A DNA stretch of 42,532 nt. Origin: Acidimicrobiales bacterium (GTDB lineage: Bacteria; Actinomycetota; Acidimicrobiia; Acidimicrobiales; Aldehydirespiratoraceae). This document shows, in pieces, positions 18,284 through 26,303 of this stretch. The number at the start of each line of letters is the position of its first letter. The stretch's first letter is position 1. The position numbers and the translations under genes were made by a program. The DNA is taken from NCBI GenBank assembly GCA_029247365.1, contig JAQWLJ010000065.1:1-42532 (forward strand), given 5' to 3'. Under the pieces are notes generated by a model. That model was not told the origin of the DNA and did no database searches. It worked only from the letters and a program-made list of their open reading frames with translations.

Positions 18284-19438
18284 TTACGGCAAGAACGCCA
18301 CGGGATCCTTCGGTGTGCCATTGACCCGAACCTCGAAGTGCAGGTGCGGTCCGGTGCTGAAACCGGTGCTCCCGATCAAGCCCACAACCTCACCCTGGTC
18401 AACCATGTCACCAACGCTTGCTTGGATCACCGACATATGGGCGTAAAGCGTTGTGGCCGTCCCATCGCCATGGACCATCACCACGGTATTGCCGTAGCCA
18501 CCCTTCCAACCTGCGAAGATGACACGACCGTCCTTGGACGCCCAAATCGGGTTGCCGCTACTCGCTCCGATGTCGACCCCGGTGTGCTGACGGACGGTGC
18601 CGAAGATGGGGTGAACCCGGGGGCCGAAGGCCGACCCGATGCGACCGGTCGTGGGCATGATGAAGCCCTTCAGGGACTCCGAGCCGGCCGCGAGCCCGGT
18701 GGCCGCAGCCGTTTCGGCCCGGATGAGATCAGTGAACTCGTCGCTTGCTTGCGACCGCTCATCAGCTTCGAGAAGCCAAGCGTCGATTCGAGTGGCGAGC
18801 TCGGCCTGCACCTCAAGTTGGAGCGCGCGTCGGTCGCGCAGCACGGCGAGCTCTTCTTCCACTTCACTGCGAAGTCGATCGGCTTCCTCCTTCGCCGCTT
18901 CTCCGAACTCGACGTTGATCTCCAGCTCGGCGCGATGCGAGCGCAGGTCGTCGAGGAGGTCGCGCTCGCTCCCTGCGGTGAAATCAAGCATGGCAATTCG
19001 AATCGCAGTCTGGTTGACGTCACCGTCGGCCAACCACGCCTCGAGTCCACTGTCGCCGGTGCCGACATACGCGTCGACGGCACGGACTCGGATCTGGGCG
19101 ATGGTGTCCTCGATGGCTTGTTCGGCGTCACGTGCGAGCAGTTCGCGTGCGGACACCTCAGCCTCGGCTGCCGCAAGTGCTTGCTGCGCGCCTTCAACTC
19201 GTGCGACCTGCGCATCGACCAGTGCTTGGATCTCCAGCAGCGTGTCACGGATAACGTCGGCATCAGCCCGCAGCAGATCGATCTGCTCAAGTGCACTCTG
19301 CTCAGCCTCGCGTGCTTCCTCGCGCTGTCGCCGTAAATCGCTGAGGTCCTCAGCGCGCCCGGGGTTCGAGCCAACGAGCACGCCTGCGGCGATGAGTGCT
19401 GCGATAACAAGGCGGGAGCGAAAGAGTTGTATGCGCAT
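18284..19438 (-). CDS. Secreted M23-family murein endopeptidase with coiled coil (EnvC-like)
   Basis: The 384-residue protein has a signal peptide (basic MRIQLFRSR, then a hydrophobic run, cut near GRA-ED at about residue 29). A long coiled coil (about 31-230, rich in E, A, R, L) follows, then a LytM/M23 domain (about 260-384). Zinc ligands and catalytic residues are all present: H285 and D289 (HTGVD), H334 (YAHMS), H365 and H367 (HLHFE). Intact ligands mean it can cut peptidoglycan cross-bridges itself, unlike degenerate activators. The architecture matches EnvC/NlpD-type division proteins that need a partner to release the coiled-coil brake. The ATG at 19438 is preferred over the TTG one codon earlier. 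It is divergent from the LCP gene. Confidence 0.9.
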   Translation of the reverse strand: MRIQLFRSRLVIAALIAAGVLVGSNPGRAEDLSDLRRQREEAREAEQSALEQIDLLRADADVIRDTLLEIQALVDAQVARVEGAQQALAAAEAEVSARELLARDAEQAIEDTIAQIRVRAVDAYVGTGDSGLEAWLADGDVNQTAIRIAMLDFTAGSERDLLDDLRSHRAELEINVEFGEAAKEEADRLRSEVEEELAVLRDRRALQLEVQAELATRIDAWLLEADERSQASDEFTDLIRAETAAATGLAAGSESLKGFIMPTTGRIGSAFGPRVHPIFGTVRQHTGVDIGASSGNPIWASKDGRVIFAGWKGGYGNTVVMVHGDGTATTLYAHMSVIQASVGDMVDQGEVVGLIGSTGFSTGPHLHFEVRVNGTPKDPVAFLP

Positions 19439-19537
19439 CAAAACAAAGGACCCCGCAGCGCGAGACTAGCGAGCGCATCGGGGCGAGTGGTGCCATGCTG
19501 CGACCGTGGGAGGCCGGGCACGTGCTTGACTGCGCCG

Positions 19538-20578
19538 ATGTCGGATCTTCCCCCTGATCCCCGCTCTATCGACGTGCCGACCTTGGTGCCGGTCGATGCT
19601 CTCTCCGGCGAGCCGTCGTCAGACCAGACGGCGGAGTCGAGACAACGACGTTGGTGGATGTGGGTGTTGGTTGCGATCATGTCGGTTTTGGCGCTGTCGG
19701 TAGGCGCGTCCGCCGTCGTCGCAGCCAAGGTATGGGGGGATGTGGAGCGGGTTGACCTCGGTGCATCGATGCGGGGGGCTCGAACCGGCACCAACTACCT
19801 GATCGTTGGCACCGATTCGCGCGCCGGAGTCGATCCTGGAGTGCACAACGCCGACGTGCTCTTCGGTACCGATGTCGTTGGCGAACGGACCGACACGATT
19901 GCAGTCCTGCGGGTCAACGGCGGCGCCGTTTCTCTCCTTGCGATCCCACGCGACCTCTACGTGCCCATTGCCGGGGGCGCCCCGAGTCGGATCAATGCCG
20001 CATTCGCGATCGGGGGCCCAGCCGACCTCATCGATACCGTGCAGCGCGAGCTCGGAATCGGGATCGACCATTACCTCGAAGTTGATCTCGCTGGCTTTCT
20101 CGGTCTCGTCGATGCACTCAGCGGCGTGACCATCGACTTCAGCCATTCCGCCTATGACGATCGCTCCGGACTTGTGGTCGAGGTCGCCGGGCCCCACCGG
20201 CTCACGGGTAGTGACGCGCTCGCGTATGTACGTTCTCGCCGCTATACCGAGGTCGTCGACGGTGTCGCCGTGACCGACCCGACATCGGATCCTGGCCGAG
20301 TGCAACGTCAGCAACGGTTCTTCGCCGCCGTGATGACCCAGCTTGGAACCACCAAGAACCCAATCACGCTGTTTGACACACTCCGGGCTGTCGCTGCCAA
20401 CGTCGCCGTCGACGACGGAATGGGAGTGGTCGACGCAGCCTCTCTCGGCCTGACGCTGCGCGGAGCTGACCCGGTTACCGCCACGGTTCCCACGGCCCGC
20501 CACTTCACGGCGACTGGGGGTGACGTGCTCATCCTGACGGCGCAGAGCGACGCGATTCTGGCCGAGTTTCGGGGCTGA
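19538..20578 (+). CDS. LytR-CpsA-Psr (LCP) family protein
   Basis: LCP enzymes transfer lipid-linked glycopolymers onto peptidoglycan outside the membrane. The 346-residue protein has a cytoplasmic N-terminus, one membrane helix (about 39-65) and an extracellular LCP domain. Key residues are present: NYLIVGTDSR (86-95), ERTDTIAVLRV with R117 and D119, AIPRDLYVPI with R138 and D139, and YVRSRR (230-235) followed by DPGRVQRQQRF. These arginines and aspartates bind the pyrophosphate-polyprenyl group and Mg2+. ATG 19538 starts MSDLPPDP; the frame is open 37 codons upstream, but that would overlap the divergent M23 start. It belongs with the two cell-envelope genes to its left. Confidence 0.92.
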   Translation: MSDLPPDPRSIDVPTLVPVDALSGEPSSDQTAESRQRRWWMWVLVAIMSVLALSVGASAVVAAKVWGDVERVDLGASMRGARTGTNYLIVGTDSRAGVDPGVHNADVLFGTDVVGERTDTIAVLRVNGGAVSLLAIPRDLYVPIAGGAPSRINAAFAIGGPADLIDTVQRELGIGIDHYLEVDLAGFLGLVDALSGVTIDFSHSAYDDRSGLVVEVAGPHRLTGSDALAYVRSRRYTEVVDGVAVTDPTSDPGRVQRQQRFFAAVMTQLGTTKNPITLFDTLRAVAANVAVDDGMGVVDAASLGLTLRGADPVTATVPTARHFTATGGDVLILTAQSDAILAEFRG

Positions 20579-20582
20579 CCGC

Positions 20583-20588
20583 TACGGT
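20583..20588 (+). promoter_or_regulatory. Leaderless -10 (TACGGT) of the phosphotransferase gene
   Basis: TACGGT lies seven bases before the ATG at 20596 and only a few bases after the LCP stop. No Shine-Dalgarno site is seen, so this gene may have its own leaderless transcript despite following the LCP gene closely. Confidence 0.4.
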
Positions 20589-20595
20589 CGCTGAG

Positions 20596-21768
20596 ATGGG
20601 CGAACCGACACCGACGACGATGGCTGGCTTTACCCCAGCCTGGCTGACCGAGGAACTGCGGCGAGGCGGAGCGATTTCGGGGTCGACCACTGTGACGTCG
20701 GTCGACCGGAAGACGCTTGGCGAGGGAGAGGGCTTCATGGGAGAGCTGGCCCGGCTCACCATTGGCTACAGCGGCGAGCCGGGCCCGGCCACGATGATTG
20801 CCAAGATCCCGACACAGGTAGCCCACAACCGGGCGCGCGGCCGGTCGCTCGGCGTGTACCAGCGCGAAGTCCGGGTCTATGCCGACCTGTTGCCTCATCT
20901 TCCGATTCCGTCGCCGGCGGTCTACGCGGCGATCTACGAGGAAACCGGCGAGGAGCCAGACGTCCTCGCGCAGATGCTCAAGGCCGAGAAGCTGCCGCTG
21001 TGGCTCCTGCGCGTCCTCATCCGGCGAGCCGCGTTGAACGCCGATGTGCCTCCGACGGTGCTTCTCCTTGAAGACCTCGGCGCACACGCCCGGGTGGGCG
21101 ACCAGGTCGTCGGCACCTCGGTCGATGTCGTGGGTCGTGCCCTCGGGAGCCTGGCGCCCTTCCACGCAGCGTCTTGGGGAGCCCACGACATCCCCGACGA
21201 GCCCTACTTGCAGAGCCCGGCCGTGATTAGCCGGATCTTCCACGCCGGCTTCCGCAACAGCTACAAGCGCTTTATCGCCGAGATGGGACATCTGCTGTCA
21301 CCCCACACGGTCGCCCTGCTGCGCTCAGTCAAGAAAACCGGTATCCAACGTCGCCGCCAGCTGTACAGCGATCCCCCGCAATGTCTGCTCCACGTCGACT
21401 TCCGACTCGACAACCTCTTCTTTGACACCAACGACGACATAGCCTGCGTGATCGACTGGCAGACGTCCACGCCAGGGCCTGCTGCCTACGACCTCTGCTA
21501 TTTCATCACCGGGTCGCTCCCCGCCAACACCCCAGAGACCGCGATCGACGGACTAATAGCGCAGTATCACGAGCATCTCATGGCCGCTGGGGTGACCGAC
21601 TATCCCCTCGAACAACTCCAGGCCGACTACAACGCCTGCCTGATGCTGAGCTTGGAGGGACTGCCGCTCGGCTTTGACGAACTCGAGTTCGGCGATGAGC
21701 GAGGTCGCGACCTGATCGAGGGCTGGATCCAGCGTCTCGACGCCAGGGCACAGCGGGTTCCGGCGTAG
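20596..21768 (+). CDS. Kinase-fold phosphotransferase (APH/EcKinase-like)
   Basis: A 390-residue protein kinase-like fold of the aminoglycoside/choline phosphotransferase clan. MIAKIP (K70) is the ATP lysine, VLLLEDLG (155-162) the hinge, HVDFRLDNLFF (266-276) the catalytic loop with D268 and N273, and CVIDWQ (284-289) the Mg2+-binding D287. The combination HVDFRLDN and IDWQ is closest to the ecdysteroid-kinase-like bacterial members often found with CoA-ester and lipid catabolism genes. The substrate is unknown; there is no reason to call it antibiotic resistance. It follows the LCP gene by 17 bp and precedes menB by 10 bp. Confidence 0.85.
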   Translation: MGEPTPTTMAGFTPAWLTEELRRGGAISGSTTVTSVDRKTLGEGEGFMGELARLTIGYSGEPGPATMIAKIPTQVAHNRARGRSLGVYQREVRVYADLLPHLPIPSPAVYAAIYEETGEEPDVLAQMLKAEKLPLWLLRVLIRRAALNADVPPTVLLLEDLGAHARVGDQVVGTSVDVVGRALGSLAPFHAASWGAHDIPDEPYLQSPAVISRIFHAGFRNSYKRFIAEMGHLLSPHTVALLRSVKKTGIQRRRQLYSDPPQCLLHVDFRLDNLFFDTNDDIACVIDWQTSTPGPAAYDLCYFITGSLPANTPETAIDGLIAQYHEHLMAAGVTDYPLEQLQADYNACLMLSLEGLPLGFDELEFGDERGRDLIEGWIQRLDARAQRVPA

Positions 21769-21771
21769 TCT
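21766..21771 (+). promoter_or_regulatory. Leaderless -10 (TAGTCT) of menB
   Basis: TAGTCT contains the phosphotransferase stop codon and lies seven bases before the menB ATG. No Shine-Dalgarno site precedes menB. Confidence 0.4.
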
Positions 21772-21778
21772 CGGCGAC

Positions 21779-22693
21779 ATGTCCGACGCTTCGATCTCAC
21801 CGATCTTCGACCCCGACCGCTGGACCGCCGTCTCCGCAATTGGCGACCTGCAAGATCTGACGTATCACCGTGCGACCGATCAGGGCACCGTCCGAATTGC
21901 CTTCAGCCGACCAGAAGTCCGCAATGCCTTCCGACCGGGCACGGTCGACGAACTCTACCGGTGCCTCGATCACGCCCGAATGACGTCTGACGTCGGTTGC
22001 GTGCTCCTCACCGGGAATGGTCCGTCGCCCAAGGATGGCGGTTGGGCCTTCTGTTCTGGCGGCGATCAGCGGATCCGCGGTCGTTCGGGTTACCAGTACG
22101 CCGACGGTGACACTGCGGACACCGTCGATCCTGCTCGTTCTGGTCGCCTTCATATCCTTGAGGTGCAACGCCTCATCCGCACCATGCCCAAAATTGTGAT
22201 CGCCGTTGTGCCCGGGTGGGCTGTCGGCGGTGGGCACAGCCTGCACGTGACCTGCGACCTCACGCTTGCCAGCGAAGAGCACGCCATCTTCAAGCAGACG
22301 GACACCGACGTCGCAAGCTTTGACGGTGGCTACGGCTCGGCTTACCTCGCCCGCCAGATCGGCCAAAAACGGGCCCGAGAGATCTTCTTTCTCGGCCGGA
22401 ACTACTCCGCCCAGGAGGCCCACGAGATGGGCATGGTCAATGCCGTGATCCCACACGCCGACCTGGAAACGGTCGCGCTCGAGTGGGGCTCAGAGATCAA
22501 TGCAAAAAGTCCTACCGGGCAGCGGATGGCAAAGTTCGCGATGAACCTCATCGACGACGGCCTGATGGGGCAACAGGTTTTCGCCGGTGAAGCGACCCGC
22601 CTCGCCTACATGACCGATGAGGCAGTCGAAGGCCGTGACGCGTTCCTCGAGAAGCGCGACCCGCAATGGTCGACCTTCCCCTGGTACTTCTGA
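21779..22693 (+). CDS. menB: 1,4-dihydroxy-2-naphthoyl-CoA synthase
   Basis: Ring closure of o-succinylbenzoyl-CoA in menaquinone synthesis, in the cytosol (crotonase fold). The 304 residues include WAFCSGGDQRIRG (89-101), VPGWAVGGGHSLHVTCDL (144-161), SFDGGYGSAYLARQIGQKRAREIFFLG (180-206) and the MenB-specific ending KRDPQWSTFPWYF. Position 175 (QTD) is Asp, as in the mycobacterial enzyme, where the E. coli type has Gly and needs bicarbonate; so this one should be bicarbonate-independent. Other men genes are outside the window, but a reductase and a hotdog thioesterase that could serve the same pathway lie 4-6 kb downstream. Confidence 0.96.
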   Translation: MSDASISPIFDPDRWTAVSAIGDLQDLTYHRATDQGTVRIAFSRPEVRNAFRPGTVDELYRCLDHARMTSDVGCVLLTGNGPSPKDGGWAFCSGGDQRIRGRSGYQYADGDTADTVDPARSGRLHILEVQRLIRTMPKIVIAVVPGWAVGGGHSLHVTCDLTLASEEHAIFKQTDTDVASFDGGYGSAYLARQIGQKRAREIFFLGRNYSAQEAHEMGMVNAVIPHADLETVALEWGSEINAKSPTGQRMAKFAMNLIDDGLMGQQVFAGEATRLAYMTDEAVEGRDAFLEKRDPQWSTFPWYF

Positions 22694-22703
22694 CCGGTGT
22701 GTA

Positions 22704-23360
22704 GTGGCCCGTCTCGACGACCCTGATCTCGTACTACGGTTCTGGAAGCCGTACGACTGTCTGACTGCGTTCACCGATCGCGATGGCCGCGAGACCCTTG
22801 GCAATCACATCAACATCCCGAATGTGTACGCGGGCGGCCGACTCGACCGCGATAGCGAAGGACTTCTTTTGCTCGCCCGCTCGAAGGCACTGCGAGGCAG
22901 TCTGACCAACGCAGGGCTCGGCCATCCACGCACCTACCTCGTGCAGGTCGAAGGGATCCCGTCAGGCGACGCGCTGCACCATCTGGCAACGGGCGTAGAC
23001 CTCAAGGACGGCCGCACCCGTCCAGCGAAGGCCGAGTTCGTGGAGACCGCACCTGTCCTCCCGAAGCGTCCTGTCCCTATACGCGTGCGCAAGACAGTGC
23101 CCGATTCGTGGATCCGGCTCACCCTGACCGAAGGCAAGAACCGCCAGGTCCGCCGAATGACCGCTGCGGTCGGCCACCCCACACTGCGCCTGGTGCGCTG
23201 GTCGATCGGGCCAATCAGCCTGGAGGGGCTGACGCCTGGGCAGTGGGAGCCTCTCGCCCCTCAGGAGCGCGATCAGCTTCGAACGGGGCTCAAGTCGGCA
23301 CAAGACGCCAGTCGATCGGCGCGCGCCCGACGGCCTCGAGAGCGGCGTTCGCGGCGCTGA
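22704..23360 (+). CDS. RluE-like 23S rRNA pseudouridine synthase
   Basis: RsuA/RluE-type pseudouridine synthase without an S4 domain, 218 residues from GTG 22704. FWKPYDCLTAFTDRDGRETL (13-32) and YAGGRLDRDSEGLLLL (42-57, catalytic D48) closely follow RluE, which modifies a uridine near the peptidyl transferase centre. LTEGKNRQVRRMTAAVGHPTLRLVRW is the conserved C-terminal motif. The start is the first in-frame GTG after the menB stop, 10 bp away; no clear ribosome-binding site is seen. The last 30 or so residues (SAQDASRSARARRPRERRSRR) are a basic tail beyond the family core, and this tail overlaps the convergent ung gene by 71 bp. Confidence 0.88.
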   Translation: MARLDDPDLVLRFWKPYDCLTAFTDRDGRETLGNHINIPNVYAGGRLDRDSEGLLLLARSKALRGSLTNAGLGHPRTYLVQVEGIPSGDALHHLATGVDLKDGRTRPAKAEFVETAPVLPKRPVPIRVRKTVPDSWIRLTLTEGKNRQVRRMTAAVGHPTLRLVRWSIGPISLEGLTPGQWEPLAPQERDQLRTGLKSAQDASRSARARRPRERRSRR

Positions 23361-23961
23361 AGGGCCGGCTGCCGAAGAATCCTCGGTGCGCCGAGAGCGG
23401 CGACGGGTGGGGTGACTCGACGATCACGTGGCGGCTCGGATCAACCAGGGCCTTCTTCTTGCGCGCGTGTGCACCCCATAGGACGAACACGACTCGTTCG
23501 TTGCGCTCGCTCACCGCACGAATGACCTCGTCGGTGAACATCTCCCAGCCCTTGCCCTGATGGCTCGCCGCCTGGTGCGCCCGCACGGTCAGCGTCGTGT
23601 TGAGCAGCAGCACACCCTGCCGGGCCCAGGAGCGGAGATCGCCGGTGGCTGCCGGTGGGATCCCGAGATCGGACTGGAGCTCCGTGAAGATGTTGACCAG
23701 CGACGGCGGTATACGCACGCCCGGGTTGACGCTGAAACACAACCCGTGGGCTTGTCCGGGGCCGTGGTACGGGTCCTGGCCCAGGATGACTACCTTCACG
23801 TCGGCGAAAGCGGTCAGGTGAAGCGCCGCAAAGACCTCGCTCCTCGGTGGGTAGACTTGACCGGCTGTGCGCTCCTCGGCCACGAAGTTCATGAGCTCCG
23901 GCCAATAGGCCTTGTCGAACTCGCGATGGAGGATCGGATTCCAGTCGGTAGTCGGCGCCAT
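23290..23961 (-). CDS. ung: Uracil-DNA glycosylase, family 1
   Basis: Removes uracil from DNA in base-excision repair. The 223 residues carry the full family 1 set: GQDPYHGPGQAHG (61-73) with the water-activating D63, LLLLNTTLTV near 118-126, and the leucine-loop HPSPLSAHRGFFG (185-197) with the catalytic H185. The length matches the family. Its end overlaps the RluE-like gene on the other strand. A TAGCGT hexamer eight bases before the ATG and the lack of a Shine-Dalgarno site suggest an almost leaderless mRNA. Confidence 0.97.
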   Translation of the reverse strand: MAPTTDWNPILHREFDKAYWPELMNFVAEERTAGQVYPPRSEVFAALHLTAFADVKVVILGQDPYHGPGQAHGLCFSVNPGVRIPPSLVNIFTELQSDLGIPPAATGDLRSWARQGVLLLNTTLTVRAHQAASHQGKGWEMFTDEVIRAVSERNERVVFVLWGAHARKKKALVDPSRHVIVESPHPSPLSAHRGFFGSRPFSAANAALEAVGRAPIDWRLVPT

Positions 23962-23969
23962 TGCCGCCG

Positions 23970-23975
23970 ACGCTA
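23970..23975 (-). promoter_or_regulatory. Candidate -10 (TAGCGT) of ung
   Basis: TAGCGT on the minus strand ends eight bases before the ung ATG; transcription would start at or one base before the start codon. Confidence 0.35.
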
Positions 23976-23985
23976 GTCGCGTGCG

Positions 23986-24936
23986 TCAGATGGGGCGATC
24001 GCCGATGATGCTGGCGCGTTCCATGATCCGGACATCTGGGTAGTAGTCGCTCATTGCGAAGTGCTGAACGATGCGGTTGTCCCACAACGTCAGCTGATCG
24101 GGCTCCCAGCTCAGCCGGTACTGGTATTCCATGATCGAGGCTCGAGAGATCAGATACGTCAGCAACTCGTTGCTCTTCTGGCTCTCCATGTCGACGATGT
24201 GTGACGTGAAGTAGGCGTTGACAAAGAGGAGTTTGCGGCCGGTCTCCGGGTGCGTGCGCACAACGGGGTGGTGCACGACTGGGTACTCCTCGCGCATGGC
24301 CGCCTTCCTATCGCTGTCAACAAAGCTCCCGAACGCAAGGGTGTAGTCATGGGCAGCTTGCAGACCGTCGAGCCGTTCCTTCATTTCGTCTTCGAGCCCG
24401 TCGTAGGCCGCCGCCATGTCGGAGAACGCAGTGTCCCCACCCGTGTGGGGCACCTGGATCGCCCGAAGGATGGCGCCCATCGAGGGTTTCGCTCGCCACG
24501 TGACGTCATGGTGCCAGCCGTTCTCAAAGCCGGCAGTGTCAGCACCCTTCTCGAAGCGGACCAGCTCCGGGTGGTCGTCACTGCCCATCAGAAAGGGGTG
24601 GACCTCAAGTTGGCCGAAGCGTCGCGCAAACTCGACATGATCAACGCTACTGATCGGCTGGTTACGGAAGAAGACAACCTTGTAGTCAAGCCAGGCCCGA
24701 CGGATTTCGTCGATGACCTCGTCAGGGAGATCGCCAGCGAGGCGGATGCCACTAATTTCGGCTCCGAGCGTCGTTCCCCTCGGCGTGACAGTGATGTGAT
24801 CGAACTGGGGGTTGGCCAGTCGGGTCCGCTCTTGAGCGAGGTGGACGACTGGTCCGAGTTCGACGCCAAACTGCTTGATCCGGACTCTCCGAGGCACGAT
24901 CCGGGAAGTGGGGTCTTTGGCGGGAGCATTGGTCAT
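23986..24936 (-). CDS. TauD/TfdA-family 2-oxoglutarate-dependent dioxygenase
   Basis: A non-haem Fe(II) dioxygenase of 316 residues. Iron ligands: H142 and D144 in WHHDVTW, and the distal H292 in WDNRIVQHFAMSDY. The 2-oxoglutarate-binding arginines are in RIMERASIIGDRP (about 303-315). PRGTTLGAEISGI and YKVVFFRNQP are standard TauD strands. There is an extra N-terminal stretch of about 45 residues. Members of the family open sulfonates, aryloxy acids or alkyl compounds by hydroxylation next to a heteroatom; the substrate here is not evident. It is the second gene of an operon with the TetR regulator (ATGA overlap at 24933-24936), which suggests substrate-induced control. Confidence 0.92.
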   Translation of the reverse strand: MTNAPAKDPTSRIVPRRVRIKQFGVELGPVVHLAQERTRLANPQFDHITVTPRGTTLGAEISGIRLAGDLPDEVIDEIRRAWLDYKVVFFRNQPISSVDHVEFARRFGQLEVHPFLMGSDDHPELVRFEKGADTAGFENGWHHDVTWRAKPSMGAILRAIQVPHTGGDTAFSDMAAAYDGLEDEMKERLDGLQAAHDYTLAFGSFVDSDRKAAMREEYPVVHHPVVRTHPETGRKLLFVNAYFTSHIVDMESQKSNELLTYLISRASIMEYQYRLSWEPDQLTLWDNRIVQHFAMSDYYPDVRIMERASIIGDRPI

Positions 24937-25571
24937 GACGGAATCTCCATTGGGGCCGCGGCGGCAAGGCCGACAGCGAGGGAGCGGGCAGTGGACCGGA
25001 ACAGCCGATTGGCGTCAACTGGACCGAAGTGGGTGGCGTGGTCGTGTATGTGCGGGTGGTCGTCGACAGCAGCGAGGGCGTCCGTGAGGTCGCTCCGGCT
25101 ACCAGGCAGGCTGTCGAACGTGCCGTCGACCAGAGCGGCGCCGACTGCGGACCAGAACAGTTGTCGGAAGGACTCGACAGCGTGAGCGCCTTCGTAGCCA
25201 ACCTCAGCCATGAGGCCGAGGCCGCGATCAACGGCACCTAGGACCCCAGCACTCAGGCGGGCTGGGTCACTGTGCACACGCAACATCGCCCGGTCGGCCA
25301 CCAGGTGGTCCTTGATGGCGGCTGCGAGGTCGACGACCTGGTCGATCCACGAACCCGACGGGGGTGGAAGCCGGAGGCCGGTCAGCGACGCCTGCGCCAC
25401 AGCTTGGAGGAGGACATCCTTGCTCTCGAAGCGCAGATAGATCGTCATCGGGTTCACGTCAAGCACGGCGGCAAGCTTTCGCATGCTGAACGCGTCAAGC
25501 CCCCCCGCAGTGATCAGCCTGCGAGCGGCCGAAACAACCTGCTCTGGGCTGAGGGAGCCATTCACCGCCAT
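24933..25571 (-). CDS. TetR-family transcriptional regulator
   Basis: A 212-residue repressor. The N-terminal helix-turn-helix spans about 8-55 (AARRLITAGGLDAFSMRKLAAVLDVNPMTIYLRFESKDVLLQAV, with the recognition helix at VNPMTIYLRF); the rest is an all-helical ligand-binding and dimer domain without specific relatives I can name. Two starts are possible: the ATG at 25571, directly abutting GGAGG, or the GTG at 25565, for which GGAGG is at the right distance (six bases). A TATAGT hexamer eight bases before the ATG would also allow a near-leaderless ATG start. The 41-bp palindrome at 25568-25608 covers this region and is very likely its own operator. TauD follows in the same operon. Confidence 0.9.
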   Translation of the reverse strand: MAVNGSLSPEQVVSAARRLITAGGLDAFSMRKLAAVLDVNPMTIYLRFESKDVLLQAVAQASLTGLRLPPPSGSWIDQVVDLAAAIKDHLVADRAMLRVHSDPARLSAGVLGAVDRGLGLMAEVGYEGAHAVESFRQLFWSAVGAALVDGTFDSLPGSRSDLTDALAAVDDHPHIHDHATHFGPVDANRLFRSTARSLAVGLAAAAPMEIPS

Positions 25572-25608
25572 CCTCCGTAACTATACAGCGTATAGCTACG
25601 GAGGATGG
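25568..25608. promoter_or_regulatory. 41-bp near-perfect palindrome over the TetR start (probable operator)
   Basis: The left arm 25568-25586 and right arm 25590-25608 match at 18 of 19 positions around a central AGC. The inner core CTATAC-AGC-GTATAG (25581-25595) looks like a TetR-family operator; the outer arms contain the GGAGG and reach the TetR ATG. On the minus strand TATAGT inside it can serve as the -10. A bound dimer, or two, would block transcription of tetR-tauD and possibly the divergent gene at 25711. If transcribed, the same bases would fold into a hairpin that hides the ribosome-binding site. Confidence 0.75.
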
Positions 25609-25710
25609 TTCTAAGCCGCTGCTCGCTCGGCAGTCCACTTTGTGACCGCCTTCCTGAGCAAGCGTGGGCGGTCCCCCGGCCTGGGCTCGCCAGGTGCGAC
25701 AATCGCCGGC

Positions 25711-26253
25711 GTGAGCGACTACGTCGAGGTCGATACTGAGGCCAACTGGCTCAGCAAGAACGATCTCGAGACCGTCCGTGGTCGTGTGCCGATGGTGTAC
25801 GTCGACGCGGTGCCTGTCCGGGTCGATTCGATCGGCGAGGTTACTCATATCGGTCTTCTTTTACGGCCGATGGCCGACGGGACGATTAGCCGAGCCCTCG
25901 TCACCGGACGTGTCCTGTTCGGCGAGCGGATCCGCCACGCCCTCCTTCGGCACCTCGAGAAGGATCTCGGTCCGATGGCGCTGCCACGGTTGCCGGCTAA
26001 CCCCACGCCGTTCACGGTGGCGGAGTACTTCCCCGACCAGTCCGTGTCGGGCTATCACGACCCTCGCCAGCACGCAGTGAGCCTTGCCTACGTGGTGCCG
26101 ATAGACGGCGAACCGTCTCCATCTCCCGACGCACTTGATCTCGCGTGGGTGACCCCCGACGAGGCGATGAGCCCCGAGGTCGTGGCGGAGATGACCGGCG
26201 GTCACGACCGCCTTCTGCGCTTGGCGCTCGGCCACACCGGCCAGCTGCCCTAA
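25711..26253 (+). CDS. NUDIX-like protein (DUF4916 type)
   Basis: A 180-residue protein starting VSDYVEVDTEANWLSKNDLETVRGRVPMVYVDAVPVRVD, which resembles the actinobacterial DUF4916 group that has a NUDIX-like fold. The NUDIX box itself is not intact: the region RALVTGRVLFGERIRHALLRHLEKDLG (about 73-99) keeps the helix pattern but lacks the REx2EE glutamates, so nucleotide hydrolysis is uncertain. The GTG at 25711 was chosen because the family begins here and the upstream 23 codons look non-coding. GACAAT seven bases before it could act as a weak leaderless -10. It is divergent from tetR across the palindrome. Confidence 0.75.
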   Translation: MSDYVEVDTEANWLSKNDLETVRGRVPMVYVDAVPVRVDSIGEVTHIGLLLRPMADGTISRALVTGRVLFGERIRHALLRHLEKDLGPMALPRLPANPTPFTVAEYFPDQSVSGYHDPRQHAVSLAYVVPIDGEPSPSPDALDLAWVTPDEAMSPEVVAEMTGGHDRLLRLALGHTGQLP

Positions 26254-26303
26254 GCGCTCACCCGACTGCGGATATGGGTCGCAGATGCGGCAGGCTAGAA
26301 GCC

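Noticed and set aside
18254-19336. A 360-codon plus-strand open frame opposite the M23 peptidase gene
   Set aside because: The other strand encodes a signal peptide, coiled coil and intact zinc site; this frame encodes nothing recognisable.
20577-20589. GACCG-CTA-CGGTC hairpin after the LCP gene as a terminator
   Set aside because: Five base pairs with no T-tract, and it overlaps the proposed -10 of the next gene; too weak to call.
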